Shown here one piece after another: positions 1 through 9,067 of a stretch of DNA of 31,247 nucleotides. The position numbers were made by a program, and so were the translations under genes. Origin of the DNA: Saccoglossus kowalevskii (lineage: Eukaryota > Hemichordata > Enteropneusta > Harrimaniidae). The stretch's first letter is position 1. Every line of letters begins with the position of its first letter. Under the pieces are notes generated by a model that was given only the letters and a program-made list of their open reading frames with translations, was not told the DNA's origin and did no database searches. Location of the stretch: the NCBI RefSeq assembly GCF_000003605.2, contig NW_003109080.1:567861-599107 (forward strand), given 5' to 3'.

Positions 1-1600
1 AAACAAATACTAAAGGTACAAGTAAGTTGTATACATTATTCATATTATATGATCTTAAAATTGTAATTGCTTGAATCAATAGAGAGTCGGCAAATATTAC
101 TATTTTTATTTAGATAAATACTTATCATATTTATGATTATTAACAGTAAATTATCGGTTTCTATTTCTTCCTCTTCGAATAACTCCGATATTACACCAAG
201 TAAACCCAGCGAACGTTGCCTGTGTTGTGTCATTACGAAAACGGGCTGTCACTCAAATGTGCCGTTAAAGATGGAACGCCCTCGATTGAACTTTACGCCA
301 CCGATGTGCCTATCACGTGAATGGCATATGATGGCGCAGACAATCGAGGCAACCCAGTGCAATCCTCGGGAGCGGAGCTGAGTCACAAGAAGTCCCACAG
401 TGCTAAGACGCGCACCACTGTACCATGTATTTATAAGGCCTCTGCGCGCTCTGCTGAGGAACGCGGAACGCCGAGCGAAGAGCCGGTGAAAATTCAAGAA
501 AACAACAGGAACTCAACTTTGAAGTAATCCTGAACAATCAAATTTATATACGTTATACACGCAGGGGTAATCGTGTTACACTGTTCAGGGAAGTCTAGAC
601 AACCATCCGTACCGTTTTTTGAGAGTTTTCGGCCTTTGCTTTCTCCTTGATATTAGCCATGCGGTGAAAATGCCCGGATGTCCGCCCCGAGAATATTGAG
701 AAAAATGAAACCTTTGACCTACAAATTTGCATGCATTTTAATAATAATAAAATAAGACATTCTGATGAGTGTTGTGCGTTATTTTAATCGGGAGTGAATG
801 TGTTCAACAAAAAATACTTGTATATAGTTCCGCGGAAGAAACGCTGAGTAAAATGGTGGATATTTAGCCGTCAGAGGCTCGTTATGCGTCATAAGACACA
901 TATCAAAAACGTTCGCAAAAATGGCCGTTCCCTTGGTGAGACAAGCAATTGCTCTGTTAATTGACGATTTTTCGGAAGATAGTGTAAATTTCGATGCGGC
1001 AAAGTCATGCCTAACTTTTTCAAAGACTGCGATTTCAGTTGCGTTGACATCAACACAGAAAAAAATCCCGGTACGCATAAACAACTACGTACAAGTACGA
1101 ATCACATTTTCGCATACATCGATCTACCTTTGAAGTAAGATAATAACAAATGTGTATATAGTAAAATATTTTGTGAATGATTTTTCTTTTCATACATAAA
1201 TGATTCTTTCAGCAACTTTATATTAATATTAGTATTATGAGACTGCGAAAAATTTATAAGATTAGTATCATATTTATGTTATTTCGGCATTATATCTTCA
1301 CAGTTTGTAATAGAGTAACAAATTTATGTTTATTAGTGAGGCGTTACTAAATTGTTCCTTATCCGTGCTATGTGGTTTTAACTAACTATAAAAACAAAAT
1401 ATTTTTCGACACTTTTGGCGTTCATTCTGCGTAGTAAGTGTTGATTTTCATCGCCAAGTATATAGTTTATTTATTCTAAATTACTACATGCAGATACAAG
1501 TCTTGTTTCAAAATGTTATTTGAATGAATATTTATTACAATCGTAGTATGTACTTGTGCCAAAAGGAAATGCAATAAAATTAATTCGTAACTTTTTTATT
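1..1600. other. Gene-free stretch, no recognised product
   Basis: No protein family is recognised. Bases about 180-530 are richer in G+C than the flanks and stay open in several frames on both strands, as expected from composition alone. A 9-bp inverted repeat (CCTCGATTG at 280-288, CAATCGAGG at 341-349) lies in this block. Two overlapping opposite-strand open frames at 779-1133 resemble nothing known to me. The plus-strand one (921-1133) could in principle be a first exon of the Harbinger transposase at 1614, but no splice link can be shown. Confidence 0.5.
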
Positions 1601-1613
1601 TTGTATATAGAAG

Positions 1614-2482
1614 TTGTGCATATTACTAGCAGCATCTTTACCGGAGAGATCTCTCGGCATAGAGAAGAAACTATTATCAACTCTTTGGGTTCTTGGAAAT
1701 CAAGAACGTCGGCAAAAGTGTTGTAGCAATGACCGTTTGTCACGTCCTTGTTGCGAAGCAAGTGATATTTGTTGGCAAAGTGGCATTGAAGTGCAACATA
1801 TATGTGAAGGTTTTCGTCAGAAGACAGGGTTTCCAGGCGTAATTGGTGCTGTTGATGAAACCCATATATACATACCTGTCCCATCACACCACAGAAATTC
1901 ATACATAAATCGTAAGGGGTTCACCAGTATTCAACTGCATGCCGTATGCGACAGCAATCTGAGATTCACGGATGTTTACACTGGATGGCCAGGCTCAGTA
2001 CATGCCAGAGTTTTTAAAAATAGTCCAGTGCGCAACATGCTGCATAACCAGCTACCACCTAACTTACATCTACTTGGTGATTCTGCGTATGCGTTATTAA
2101 CGTATGCTCTCACGCCATATAGAGACAACAGACATTTAAATGCTGTAGAAAAACAGTTTAATAAATGCCATTCGTCCACACGTGTTGACATCGAAAGGGC
2201 GTTCGGGCTATTAAAGTGCAAATTATTTCGACGTTTAAAATACCTTGATATGTATTTGTTGACAGAAATTCCCACTGTCATTGTAGCTGCATGTGTATTG
2301 CATAACATTAGATTAGTTTATGAAGACATTAGATTAGTTTATGAAGACGTTGATGAGAATTTAGATGGACTTGTTTGTATATGAAGATAATATTGGCGAC
2401 AATGATGATTACTACTTGGGAAAACAACAATCGAGAAGTAGCAAGGGCAAAGCAACAAGATATTGCGAATTATTTGTTATAG
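1614..2482 (+). pseudogene. PIF/Harbinger transposase (HARBI1-like nuclease), decayed
   Basis: DDE endonuclease that would cut and paste a Harbinger DNA transposon. The main frame gives 256 residues (1614-2384). It opens with the helix-turn-helix lead-in EKKLLSTLWVLGNQE, followed by about 30 residues that no longer fit the family (a local frame slip), and then a good catalytic core: GFPGVIGAVDETH with the first Asp at residue 81, the YINRKGF and GWPGSVH motifs, LLGDSAYAL with the second Asp at 156, and DIERAFGLLK with Glu at 194. The Gly after the first Asp is replaced by Glu (VDE instead of VDG). After VLHNI the frame carries a tandem duplication. A family-like tail (REVARAKQQDIANYLL, stop at 2480-2482) lies in another frame, so at least two frame slips have occurred. 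The N-terminal part is missing or in unrecognised upstream exons. This is a plain DNA transposon relic; I am sure of the family, less so of the ends. Confidence 0.9.
2307..2348 (+). repeat. 21-bp tandem duplication inside the transposase
   Basis: The 21-mer ATTAGATTAGTTTATGAAGA plus C occurs twice back to back (2307-2327 and 2328-2348). It duplicates seven residues (IRLVYED twice) just after the conserved VLHN motif of the Harbinger transposase. The copies are identical, so the duplication is young compared with the decay of the rest of the gene. Confidence 0.9.
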
Positions 2483-3479
2483 GAAATTAATACCGTTGTA
2501 AAATTTACAGCAAAATGTCATTGTAAATCGTAGGGAGAAGCTTAATTATAAGGTTATAAAGAAATAGAATTGTATCAAATAATTCGAGAAATAATTATAT
2601 TAGGGAATGTGATTCAATTAAATCGACGGGGTACAATAGTAAATATAATTTTTACTTATTTGTTAAAAACATATTCATTGTTACGACAATCCTTTGGCAA
2701 GGTAAATATTTATACTCATACAGGAATAAGACAACACACCATATAATAACAATGAAAAATTTGTATTTAAATATATAGAAATAAATTTGTATTCAAATGT
2801 GAGATTAAATACTAAACTTAATTAAATTATTTGTAAAGTAATATTAAATTAGCAAACATTATTTTTGCGCCAACAATTCAGGAAAATCTTTTAAAATATC
2901 GTTACGCTGTTTCGCAACTTCTTTTTGTAATTTTGCCAAGTGGTCAAACTGAATTTTCTGTTATCATCCGTCTTTCTTTCACATATTTCAGGTATTGTAT
3001 TTTTATCATAGACATATCTCAGTTGTTTACATAAGTGTTACACATAGAACAAATATATTAGGAAAAAAGTTTGTCAGAATGCAAATGTATGCTATGGTTC
3101 ATGATATTTGAATCATCTAACCATATAAAAGTCGACATGATCCTTGTATTCATAATTTAAAGAAATAAAGATGGATCTAAAGCTGAATAGCTTTTTCCTT
3201 CTAGATATTTTTTAATGATCATGGATATAATTTCTTGATCTGTGAACACAATTATATTAAAACAAAAAAAAAAGACATGTGCCAAAATACAAACAAATTG
3301 TAGTCCGACTAAATTAGTGTACTTGATATCAAAATGAATGATGTTAAATCTGATATTAGTGTTGAACGTTTGTGAATTTTGACATGATTAAAAACAATTT
3401 CACCATTTAACAGTTAGCAGAAATTCCTACCCAGAAGAATCCATTTTATGATGGCATTGCAAGACATTGTTGTGTCATG
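2483..3479. other. AT-rich spacer, no further gene
   Basis: Apart from the coiled-coil fragment at 2859-2960, nothing coding is recognised. The sequence is strongly AT-rich, with a short A-run near 3263. The right end of the Harbinger element should lie here or shortly after, but no terminal inverted repeat with a TTA/TAA target duplication could be identified by eye. Confidence 0.45.
2859..2960 (-). pseudogene. Fragment of Harbinger second protein (coiled-coil C-terminus)
   Basis: A 33-codon open piece on the minus strand ends in a stop at 2861-2859. It reads QFDHLAKLQKEVAKQRNDIL followed by KDFPELLAQK. This amphipathic Leu/Lys/Gln pattern is typical of the C-terminal coiled coil of the MYB/SANT-like accessory protein encoded by Harbinger elements, which binds the transposon ends and brings the transposase to the nucleus. 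It lies about 380 bp beyond the end of the transposase and faces it tail to tail, a common Harbinger layout. The MYB domain itself was not found in 2960-3450, so only the tail is visible. The call rests on pattern and position rather than on a firm domain. Confidence 0.5.
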
Positions 3480-3965
3480 GGTTTACTTGAGGTACAGGAT
3501 CTACAGGATCGGGAAAGTCACTTTACAGTCAAATAGACACACACAACGAAATGCGTCTGAACTCTCGTCTTTAGTCTGCCATTCTATAAGACACAAGTCC
3601 CCAAAAGTATCGCTTCCTGACCGTCTTGTCGAGCACCTTAACCGGACTGACTCGAACTTCGTTTATTACTAAGTAAAACTTAACAAATTACAAGGAAGTA
3701 TAAAGACTATAAGGCGTAACCTTCAGTCATACAGCCAATCACATCGTAGCACTTAACACGTCATAATCACGCGATTAATTACTTGCTAAATCAGAAACAA
3801 ACACATACCAACTGTCAAATGTAGTTCCTCATCAATAATTTCAATTCCGTCCATGGCGCCGCTGAGGTCTAAACGATGACAGACATACCACAGCCATTCA
3901 CTAGTAATCAGCTAACCAAGTCGGTCAACAGATACACAAACACTAATTCATGACAGTTGAAGCGT
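3480..3965. repeat. Dispersed repeat, copy A (unclassified)
   Basis: Diverged copy of the sequence at 17990-18415 in the same orientation. Shared blocks in order: TTGAGGTAC, GATCGGG(G)AAGTCACTT, ACTCTCGTCTT, TATAAGACAC, AGTCCCCAA, AGGCGTAACCTTCA, CATACAGCCAATCACA, AACACGTCATA, CAACAGATAC and AATTCAT. Copy A has about 60 extra bases near 3835-3930. The blocks include a CCAAT box, and on the minus strand an AATAAA motif follows it, so a solo LTR or a non-autonomous DNA element are both possible. The short open frame at 3448-3672 lies across this repeat and has no family resemblance, so I do not call it a gene. Confidence 0.75.
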
Positions 3966-6140
3966 TGCATGTAAGTAACCAGGGAGCTACAGTACAAAAA
4001 TGTGCTTAAAAATCCACAGTGGCCACAAATTCAATGTTTGAATAAATTGAAATTTGATGCAACTTGTAATGTGAGAGAATTTTGATCTGATATACCATGG
4101 TATATAGATATAGCGTATTTTGCCATAACATGGGAATACGGTATATGGGTAAACATGGAAATTTTAAATTCTTGAGCGCTTATTAGCCAATTCAAAACAG
4201 CTATGGTACAAGGACTAACTCACTATTCCTAACCACAGAATTGTACGTTTTTCCACCAACCATTACAGTTGCTTGAGTCCCGTCTGAAAGATGCAGCATT
4301 ACTTATTTTAAGCTGTAAATACGAAAAATTGTATAGACAAATTTCATTAAAATTATGACAAACTACCATAGCTAGATAACAGACAATAAAGCTGCATGAC
4401 ATGAACAACGATTTTTTTAAGAAATACATAGAATCAGACATTAAAATAACATGTATTAGAAGTAACGAATACTAAACAAGTTTGTCTTTAGTGATAATAT
4501 GCCAAAACAAAAACATTGTCCTAGATAAACATAACAAATATTTTAAAAAACACGATAACCACAATACCTGTCCGCCATCTTCGTTTCCTACGCCCCTAGA
4601 GTCGCCCCTAGAAAAACGCATTGTTCAGTTACCTAACGCTCGTGGCGCTAGCGAAAGTTCGCCTTACTGAACGCACCTCGACAGGAGAGAATAATATGTG
4701 CGGGTATTGTGGGCGTGTAATCAGCTGGAATACTATTTTCCTGCATTTCTTCATGGTGCATCTATGATTTAGAGATCGTTTCTATTATTTGGACATGTCC
4801 GTACGAGTTTTGATAACGCAACTTATACCATGTTATAGGTAAGATATTTTTTTTTTTTTTTAAATGGTGAATTATGACGTTATCTTTATATATATGGCGT
4901 AAATTGGGAGCTTTAACGACATTGGGCATCGTTCCATGTGACCGATATGTTTATTGTCTTGTCATATTCATACTTTTGGGCATGGACTGTCGGGGAAGTA
5001 CGATGAAGACAGCGGCAGGACGGTACTGGGATAAGTAAAAACAAGAAAAAGATCAGTTGTCGATCATAATAATAAAATGACGAAACGGCGACTGCATTGT
5101 TATCCGAGACTGAGATCATGCCAGCTTGACGCGATAGTGATACCACCACATTCACATGCATCTAGGGTGACATTTTGTTGTCAATTGCGACTGTAGTAAT
5201 ACCCCATATATCATAACTGGACTTTCATATAAATTATTTAAATTTTCTATGTAATTCGTTGACAAAAATGCTATTGCATTGATACAACATGACTGACTAC
5301 TCAGTCACAAAATTCAAGCAATGAGTAACACGCTAAAAATAATGAATTGTCAATTATTGCAATAGAAAGTTAAAATGTGAATAACGTGACAGCTCCCACT
5401 GTACATTGCCCATCTGTTATCATTATGCTGTCATACCATTGAAGTAGTTGATTGCAGTAATTATATTCTGTCTGTGCAATTATTGCACCCCGAGTATCAT
5501 TATAATGACTATGTGAATCAAAAAGGATCACATGATTATTATCAAATATAAAAGCAACTGTGACTTCACATCTTACAAATAATATTGCCATTCTTTGCTT
5601 TGCCATACATTGCTGAAAATAAAATTGTAATAATGCTCTACCAGTCTCCGTATGACGCTGTTTGTATACTAGACCAATCTCTATGGTATGAGATTTGATG
5701 CTGAACTTAGTTTGGATGTCTCCAATGGTGTTAAGTTGAGAGAAGCCAATGGTGGGAAATTGAGCCGGTATATATCATGGACTGTGTTACCAGAAACACA
5801 TAAAATGATCAGCCCAACTAACCAGTCCTCTGGTAAGTAAGATGATGGTACTAAAGATTCTGTACAATCATTGTAATACCAGTTTACAAAAAGCAAACAA
5901 ATTAATGTGCAAGCATTACTACCTGATCTTAATGGTATTGTGTGAAGTGTTGCTTGTGAAACGACAGAATTGCATGTTCAGTACCTTATATTTACATGTG
6001 TCTGTGAGAGTGGTTTTAGATGTCGTAAATGTGAATGTCTGTGAATTATTCTGTTTAATTTTGTTTTGTTTGATGATGTGGATTTAGAAAGTGCTATTGT
6101 TGAAGCTGTGCTGTTTATATCATGCAGCATATGCGCACTA
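3966..6140. other. No recognised gene
   Basis: Several short open frames on both strands (for example near 4229-4441, 4913-5161, 5370-5606 and 5842-6087) show no motif, no family resemblance and no convincing splice context. Notable composition features are a T-run around 4849-4861 and a slightly GC-richer patch at about 4570-4690. I see nothing else that can be supported. Confidence 0.45.
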
Positions 6141-6142
6141 GG

Positions 6143-6270
6143 CTGCGTGTGATTGGTTGATGACTGTGCTGCAAATAACAGGTGTGTCGGTACTTGGATG
6201 TGTGTGATTTGTTGATGACTGTGTGCTGCAAATAATAGGTGTACTTGACTGTGTGTGGTTGGTTGTTGTT
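6143..6270. repeat. Tandem repeat, unit about 55 bp, just over two copies
   Basis: Copies start near 6143 and 6199, with a partial one near 6253. The core of each is TGTGTGATTGGTTGATGACT followed by GTGCTGCAAATAA(C/T)AGGTGT and a variable T/G-rich stretch. The copies differ by several substitutions and small indels. The array sits just beyond the stop codon of the minus-strand gene (stop at 6301-6299), in what would be its 3' untranslated region. Confidence 0.8.
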
Positions 6271-6298
6271 GAATGTATTGTGTCTGTACATTGTGATG

Positions 6299-6675
6299 TC
6301 ATTTCTTCTCTCTGCTGCCTGAAGGAATGGATAGAGCACTAATTCTCATCTCATCCCTAAACTGTTCTGATTTATAATACTGCTGTATTACTGTTGGCGG
6401 TTGTGACAATGTGTCAGTCTCATCGGCGGTGTCGTCAGTTTGTGATGTGGGATGTAATGTTTCCTTTAGTAATCCTTCATTCCATGAGTCTGCAAGTTTT
6501 AAAATTTCAGCTGAGAGAAACTTTGAGCAGCTGGAACATCCAGACTCTGGAAAACAACAAACGTGATAAGTATGGCCACACGTGAGACGCCTTATACTTA
6601 TGTGTGATGTGATTACACAGCTTTGGTTATCACATGCCAGGTCTTCATTGTGATGATGTTCAGGGTATCGGAATC
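6299..6675 (-). CDS. Unclassified multicopy family, last exon with RING-H2-like cluster
   Basis: The acceptor ATTGCCTTTAG before 6675 opens GFRYPEHHHNEDLACDNQSC. The exon then carries CGHTYHVCCFPESGCSSC, i.e. C-x-H-x2-H-x2-C-x5-C-x2-C, which is the second half of a RING-H2 zinc finger. The first pair is an atypical C-x4-C (CDNQSC). A helical segment (LSAEILKLADSWNEGLL) and an acidic, Ser/Thr-rich tail lead to a stop at 6301-6299. It needs a phase-1 donor from exon 4. None with good consensus was found (AAG/GTCATT near 6760 is the wrong phase), so this junction is open. Zinc-binding C-termini occur in relatives of this family. Ubiquitin-ligase activity cannot be inferred. Confidence 0.65.
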
Positions 6676-6748
6676 CTAAAGGCAATAATATTGGTGTTAT
6701 GTTTGTGTTGAATGTGGGTAAATGATTCTGTAAATGGTGCTGTCTGCA

Positions 6749-7697
6749 TCACTTAATGACCTTTGACAGTGTTTGCGCACTTCTTCCTGCAAGAAGCGTC
6801 AAGTCATAGTCATTCTTTCCATGATTGTTATGTTGTAACAAGTCTTTCATTAACATGTTATGTTTGGTGTAATGTAGTGTGTGTGCTTGTGTGTGTATAG
6901 TGGTTGCATTGTCGTGTGGTTTAATGTGGTGTCGTAGTGATGAATGAAATATCTCAACTTTCTTCTCAGTTATTCTTGATGGTTTTGTGAAAGATTGGAA
7001 TATCCTGGCAAGGGGTGTGTGTGATAAAGGTCATCAGAAAGTAAACCAAGGAGAGACTTGTTATAATGATGCCTATTTGAAATTATGTAATACATTTCAG
7101 TGCGCTTTATAACATCAAGCAACATATGGCCATGACCTTGAACAAATACAGGGTAGTGGTAATAAAGAAGTGGCACTAATTCATCTAAAAGAAAAAGTAA
7201 ACTGACTTCAACAGACTTACATGAATTCATCTTTCCTATTACATGAGGTCTGATGTACATCCATCCACTGTAGGCTAAATAAATGCACAGTGACATTTTG
7301 TAAGGCTTGGGTTTTTTTGATAAAATAAAATGTTTACCAACAACACCATTGCAAAGTAATTGGAAGAAAAAAATCCATGATGTAACTATATCTTTTGATG
7401 CATTTAGAGTAATGTGGAATTGACCAAGAGTGGGAATAAAAGATAAAACATCTTGTGTAGTATCAGTGATATTATAACAAGCGATTTTTTTTCCCCAAAA
7501 TACCAAACTGGCCAATCACCTGGGGCCAAGGTAGCATGCTGTGATATATACTTTTTGATGGATGGTATATTTATCTCCATTTCCCACAACTTGACATGTA
7601 CAGCTGTTCTGTATTCTTAAGTGGTTGCTCCATTTCATCAACTAAAATAGTTGTGTCCAGGTTGTGCAGCTCTTCAGAATTTACATCTGTGTATGGT
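6749..7697 (-). CDS. Unclassified multicopy family, exon 4 (core)
   Basis: The acceptor AAATTGTAG before 7697 is in phase with exon 3 (AG plus A gives Arg) and opens PYTDVNSEELHNLDTTILVD. The core follows: LAPGDWPVWYFG, then FIPTLGQFHITLNASKDIV, a KPKPYKMSL stretch, the helical LLFLLDELVPLLYYHYPVF, and ISNRHHYNKSLLGLLSDDLY. The last part, 7010-6749, reads RITEKKVEIFHSSLRHHI and continues to LAGRSAQTLSKVIK, stopping at 6751-6749. The exon changes frame three times (near 7590, at a T8 run 7485-7492, and near 7005) but has no other stops along its best path. This suggests recent single-base indels or assembly errors. The G-x-F-H motif and the H-Y-N-K motif match the core layout of the family at 19033-22981. 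The function is unknown to me. Confidence 0.7.
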
Positions 7698-8041
7698 CTA
7701 CAATTTATTAAAAGAATAATTGTGTAACTCATATTATGTTTCAATTTAAGCAGTACATTTGGTAGTTAGATGTATATATTTATATGCTAATGTAACAAAA
7801 CAAACAGTAATGTTTTAATAATACAGCATACATTTGGCTTATGCGTGCTTCTACTATAAGTCATTTTGTTTTAGTAATATTTTGTAAATGATTTCTCTCT
7901 GCTTGTTGCACTGATTGCCTGAACACAATTTGGTACACCAATACTTTGAGACAATACACATATTTCTGGATATTCTCCATGAACTGTACTTACTGTATAA
8001 TCTAGTGACATTATACAACAATTAAAGCTCACTGTACTTAC

Positions 8042-8218
8042 CTCATATTCCTAAGGCATTGATTAGCTTGTAATTGATCTAATCTGTGAAAAGGTAATAG
8101 TAGTGTTGCTAAAAAACTGTAATCGCTCTTAAATGTCCTAAACATATGACTCATTATTTGTCCAGCAATCCCACCTTTTACCAAGGTTTGTTGTCCATTT
8201 TTGTAGATGTATATAGGC
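8042..8218 (-). CDS. Unclassified multicopy family, exon 3
   Basis: Exon of 177 bp with excellent boundaries: acceptor TTGATTATTTTCAG before 8218 and donor ATGAG/GTAAGTAC after 8042. It encodes RPIYIYKNGQQTLVKGGIAG followed by QIMSHMFRTF and a helical LATLLLPFHRLDQLQANQ segment. The K-G-G-I-A-G-Q turn is the most distinctive motif. It enters with one base completing an Arg codon from exon 2 and leaves in phase 2 (AG). The reading frame therefore stays open across both flanking introns, 8385-8219 and 8041-7698. This is the cleanest evidence in the window that a spliced gene was, or still is, expressed here. Confidence 0.75.
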
Positions 8219-8385
8219 CTGAAAATAATCAACATAAAGATAATAATAATTGTAGTTTATTCACTGTGTTTCATAACAGTTAGCAATATGTGTTATCCAC
8301 AGGTGTGTACATGAAGCCTGTAATCAACTATAAGACTGACACTGAACTGTGGTGTGTTACCATTGTAGTAGCAATTTATCCTTAC

Positions 8386-8574
8386 CGATGTATTGAAGTT
8401 GGACCATCCTGTGGTATAGATAGCGGCCTCAATGGTAAGATGTCCAATAAAGATGTTGTCGTGTGCACCACCTGGCTGGTTGTCAGTTTTTTTCTATGCA
8501 GGTGATATTGAGCGAAAGCCGTGAATGTTATGAAAATCATCATGCAATAAGATTATCAGGGGTTTGTTTTGGAC
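8386..8574 (-). CDS. Unclassified multicopy family, exon 2
   Basis: Found from splice signals and family resemblance rather than from a long ATG-started frame. The acceptor is TATTTCAG before 8574 and the donor is ATCG/GTAAGGAT after 8386. The exon opens in phase 0 with VQNKPLIILLHDDFHNIHGF, a hydrophobic strand followed by an acidic D-D-x-H-x-I-H motif that I associate with this family. It then continues, after a one-step frame change near the A-run at about 8490, with LTTSQVVHTTTSLLDILPLR and ends with TSIHR. It leaves in phase 2 (CG), which joins exactly to the G that opens the next exon. The intron to exon 3 is 8385-8219 (167 bp), GT-AG. Plus-strand frames over the same bases (8290-8648) are shadows. 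Confidence 0.65.
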
Positions 8575-8736
8575 CTGAAATATTACATTTTATTGATGAT
8601 GACAGTCGTATAGTAAATATAGTAAATAGAGTGACAACTATAATATAGTAACAGATATTATTGTTTGGTATTAATCTTTCACACATGAAAAAGGCACATG
8701 TTTGTGTTGTAAAACTTGTGACATGTATAAAATTCA

Positions 8737-9050
8737 AGTTTGTATTTTTTTCTGTATGTCTGATTGAATTCTTTTTGACTGTTCATCGGTTATTTCTCTC
8801 TTTATTTTAGTATAGTTTTGGAATGTAACGAAAAGCCAATTAGCCTACATAGATCTTGGGCTTCTTGTGACAGACCTTGCTTATTCATATACAAGCCCAC
8901 AGCTTCCTGAAATATGTTCGTCTTTTGAGACCTATTATAACATAACATACACAAAATGTAAAACATCGAGGTCACGACTCGGTTAGCCTTGCTCAACTGG
9001 TTCGTAACCAGTGGTGTGATTAGTTGTTGACAAAATGCTGAACAGGCCAC
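8737..9050 (-). CDS. Unclassified multicopy family, exon 1 (N-terminal part)
   Basis: First recognised coding block of a minus-strand gene that runs down to 6299. The frame 9050-8802 reads QLITPLVTNQLSKANRVVTS, then FYILCMLCYNRSQKTNIFQE, a Leu-rich helical segment and GLSQEAQDLCRLIGFSLHSK. The typical start of this invertebrate repeat-encoded family is a hydrophobic run with an N-x-R-S-Q motif followed by a helix ending in SKT. Just beyond, coding character continues in another frame (KIKREITDEQSKRIQSDIQK, to about 8737), so one small indel separates the two. The true start is unclear: ATGs at 9067 and 9058 lie in a frame that closes after 12-15 codons. The donor site leading to the next exon was not resolved. 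No enzymatic function is known to me. Confidence 0.6.
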
Positions 9051-9067
9051 GCCTCCATCTGTGCCAT

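Noticed and set aside
380-460. tRNA-like or tRNA-derived SINE promoter on the minus strand
   Set aside because: Box A-like and box B-like words are only loosely matched and no cloverleaf can be drawn.
779-1133. Opposite-strand frames of 101 and 70 codons
   Set aside because: They mirror each other, neither resembles a known family, and no splice link to the Harbinger transposase at 1614 could be shown.
8290-8505. Plus-strand frame between acceptor-like CCACAG and donor-like AATG/GTAAGATG
   Set aside because: The minus strand of the same bases gives a phase-consistent exon of the recognised gene, so the plus-strand signals are taken as coincidence.
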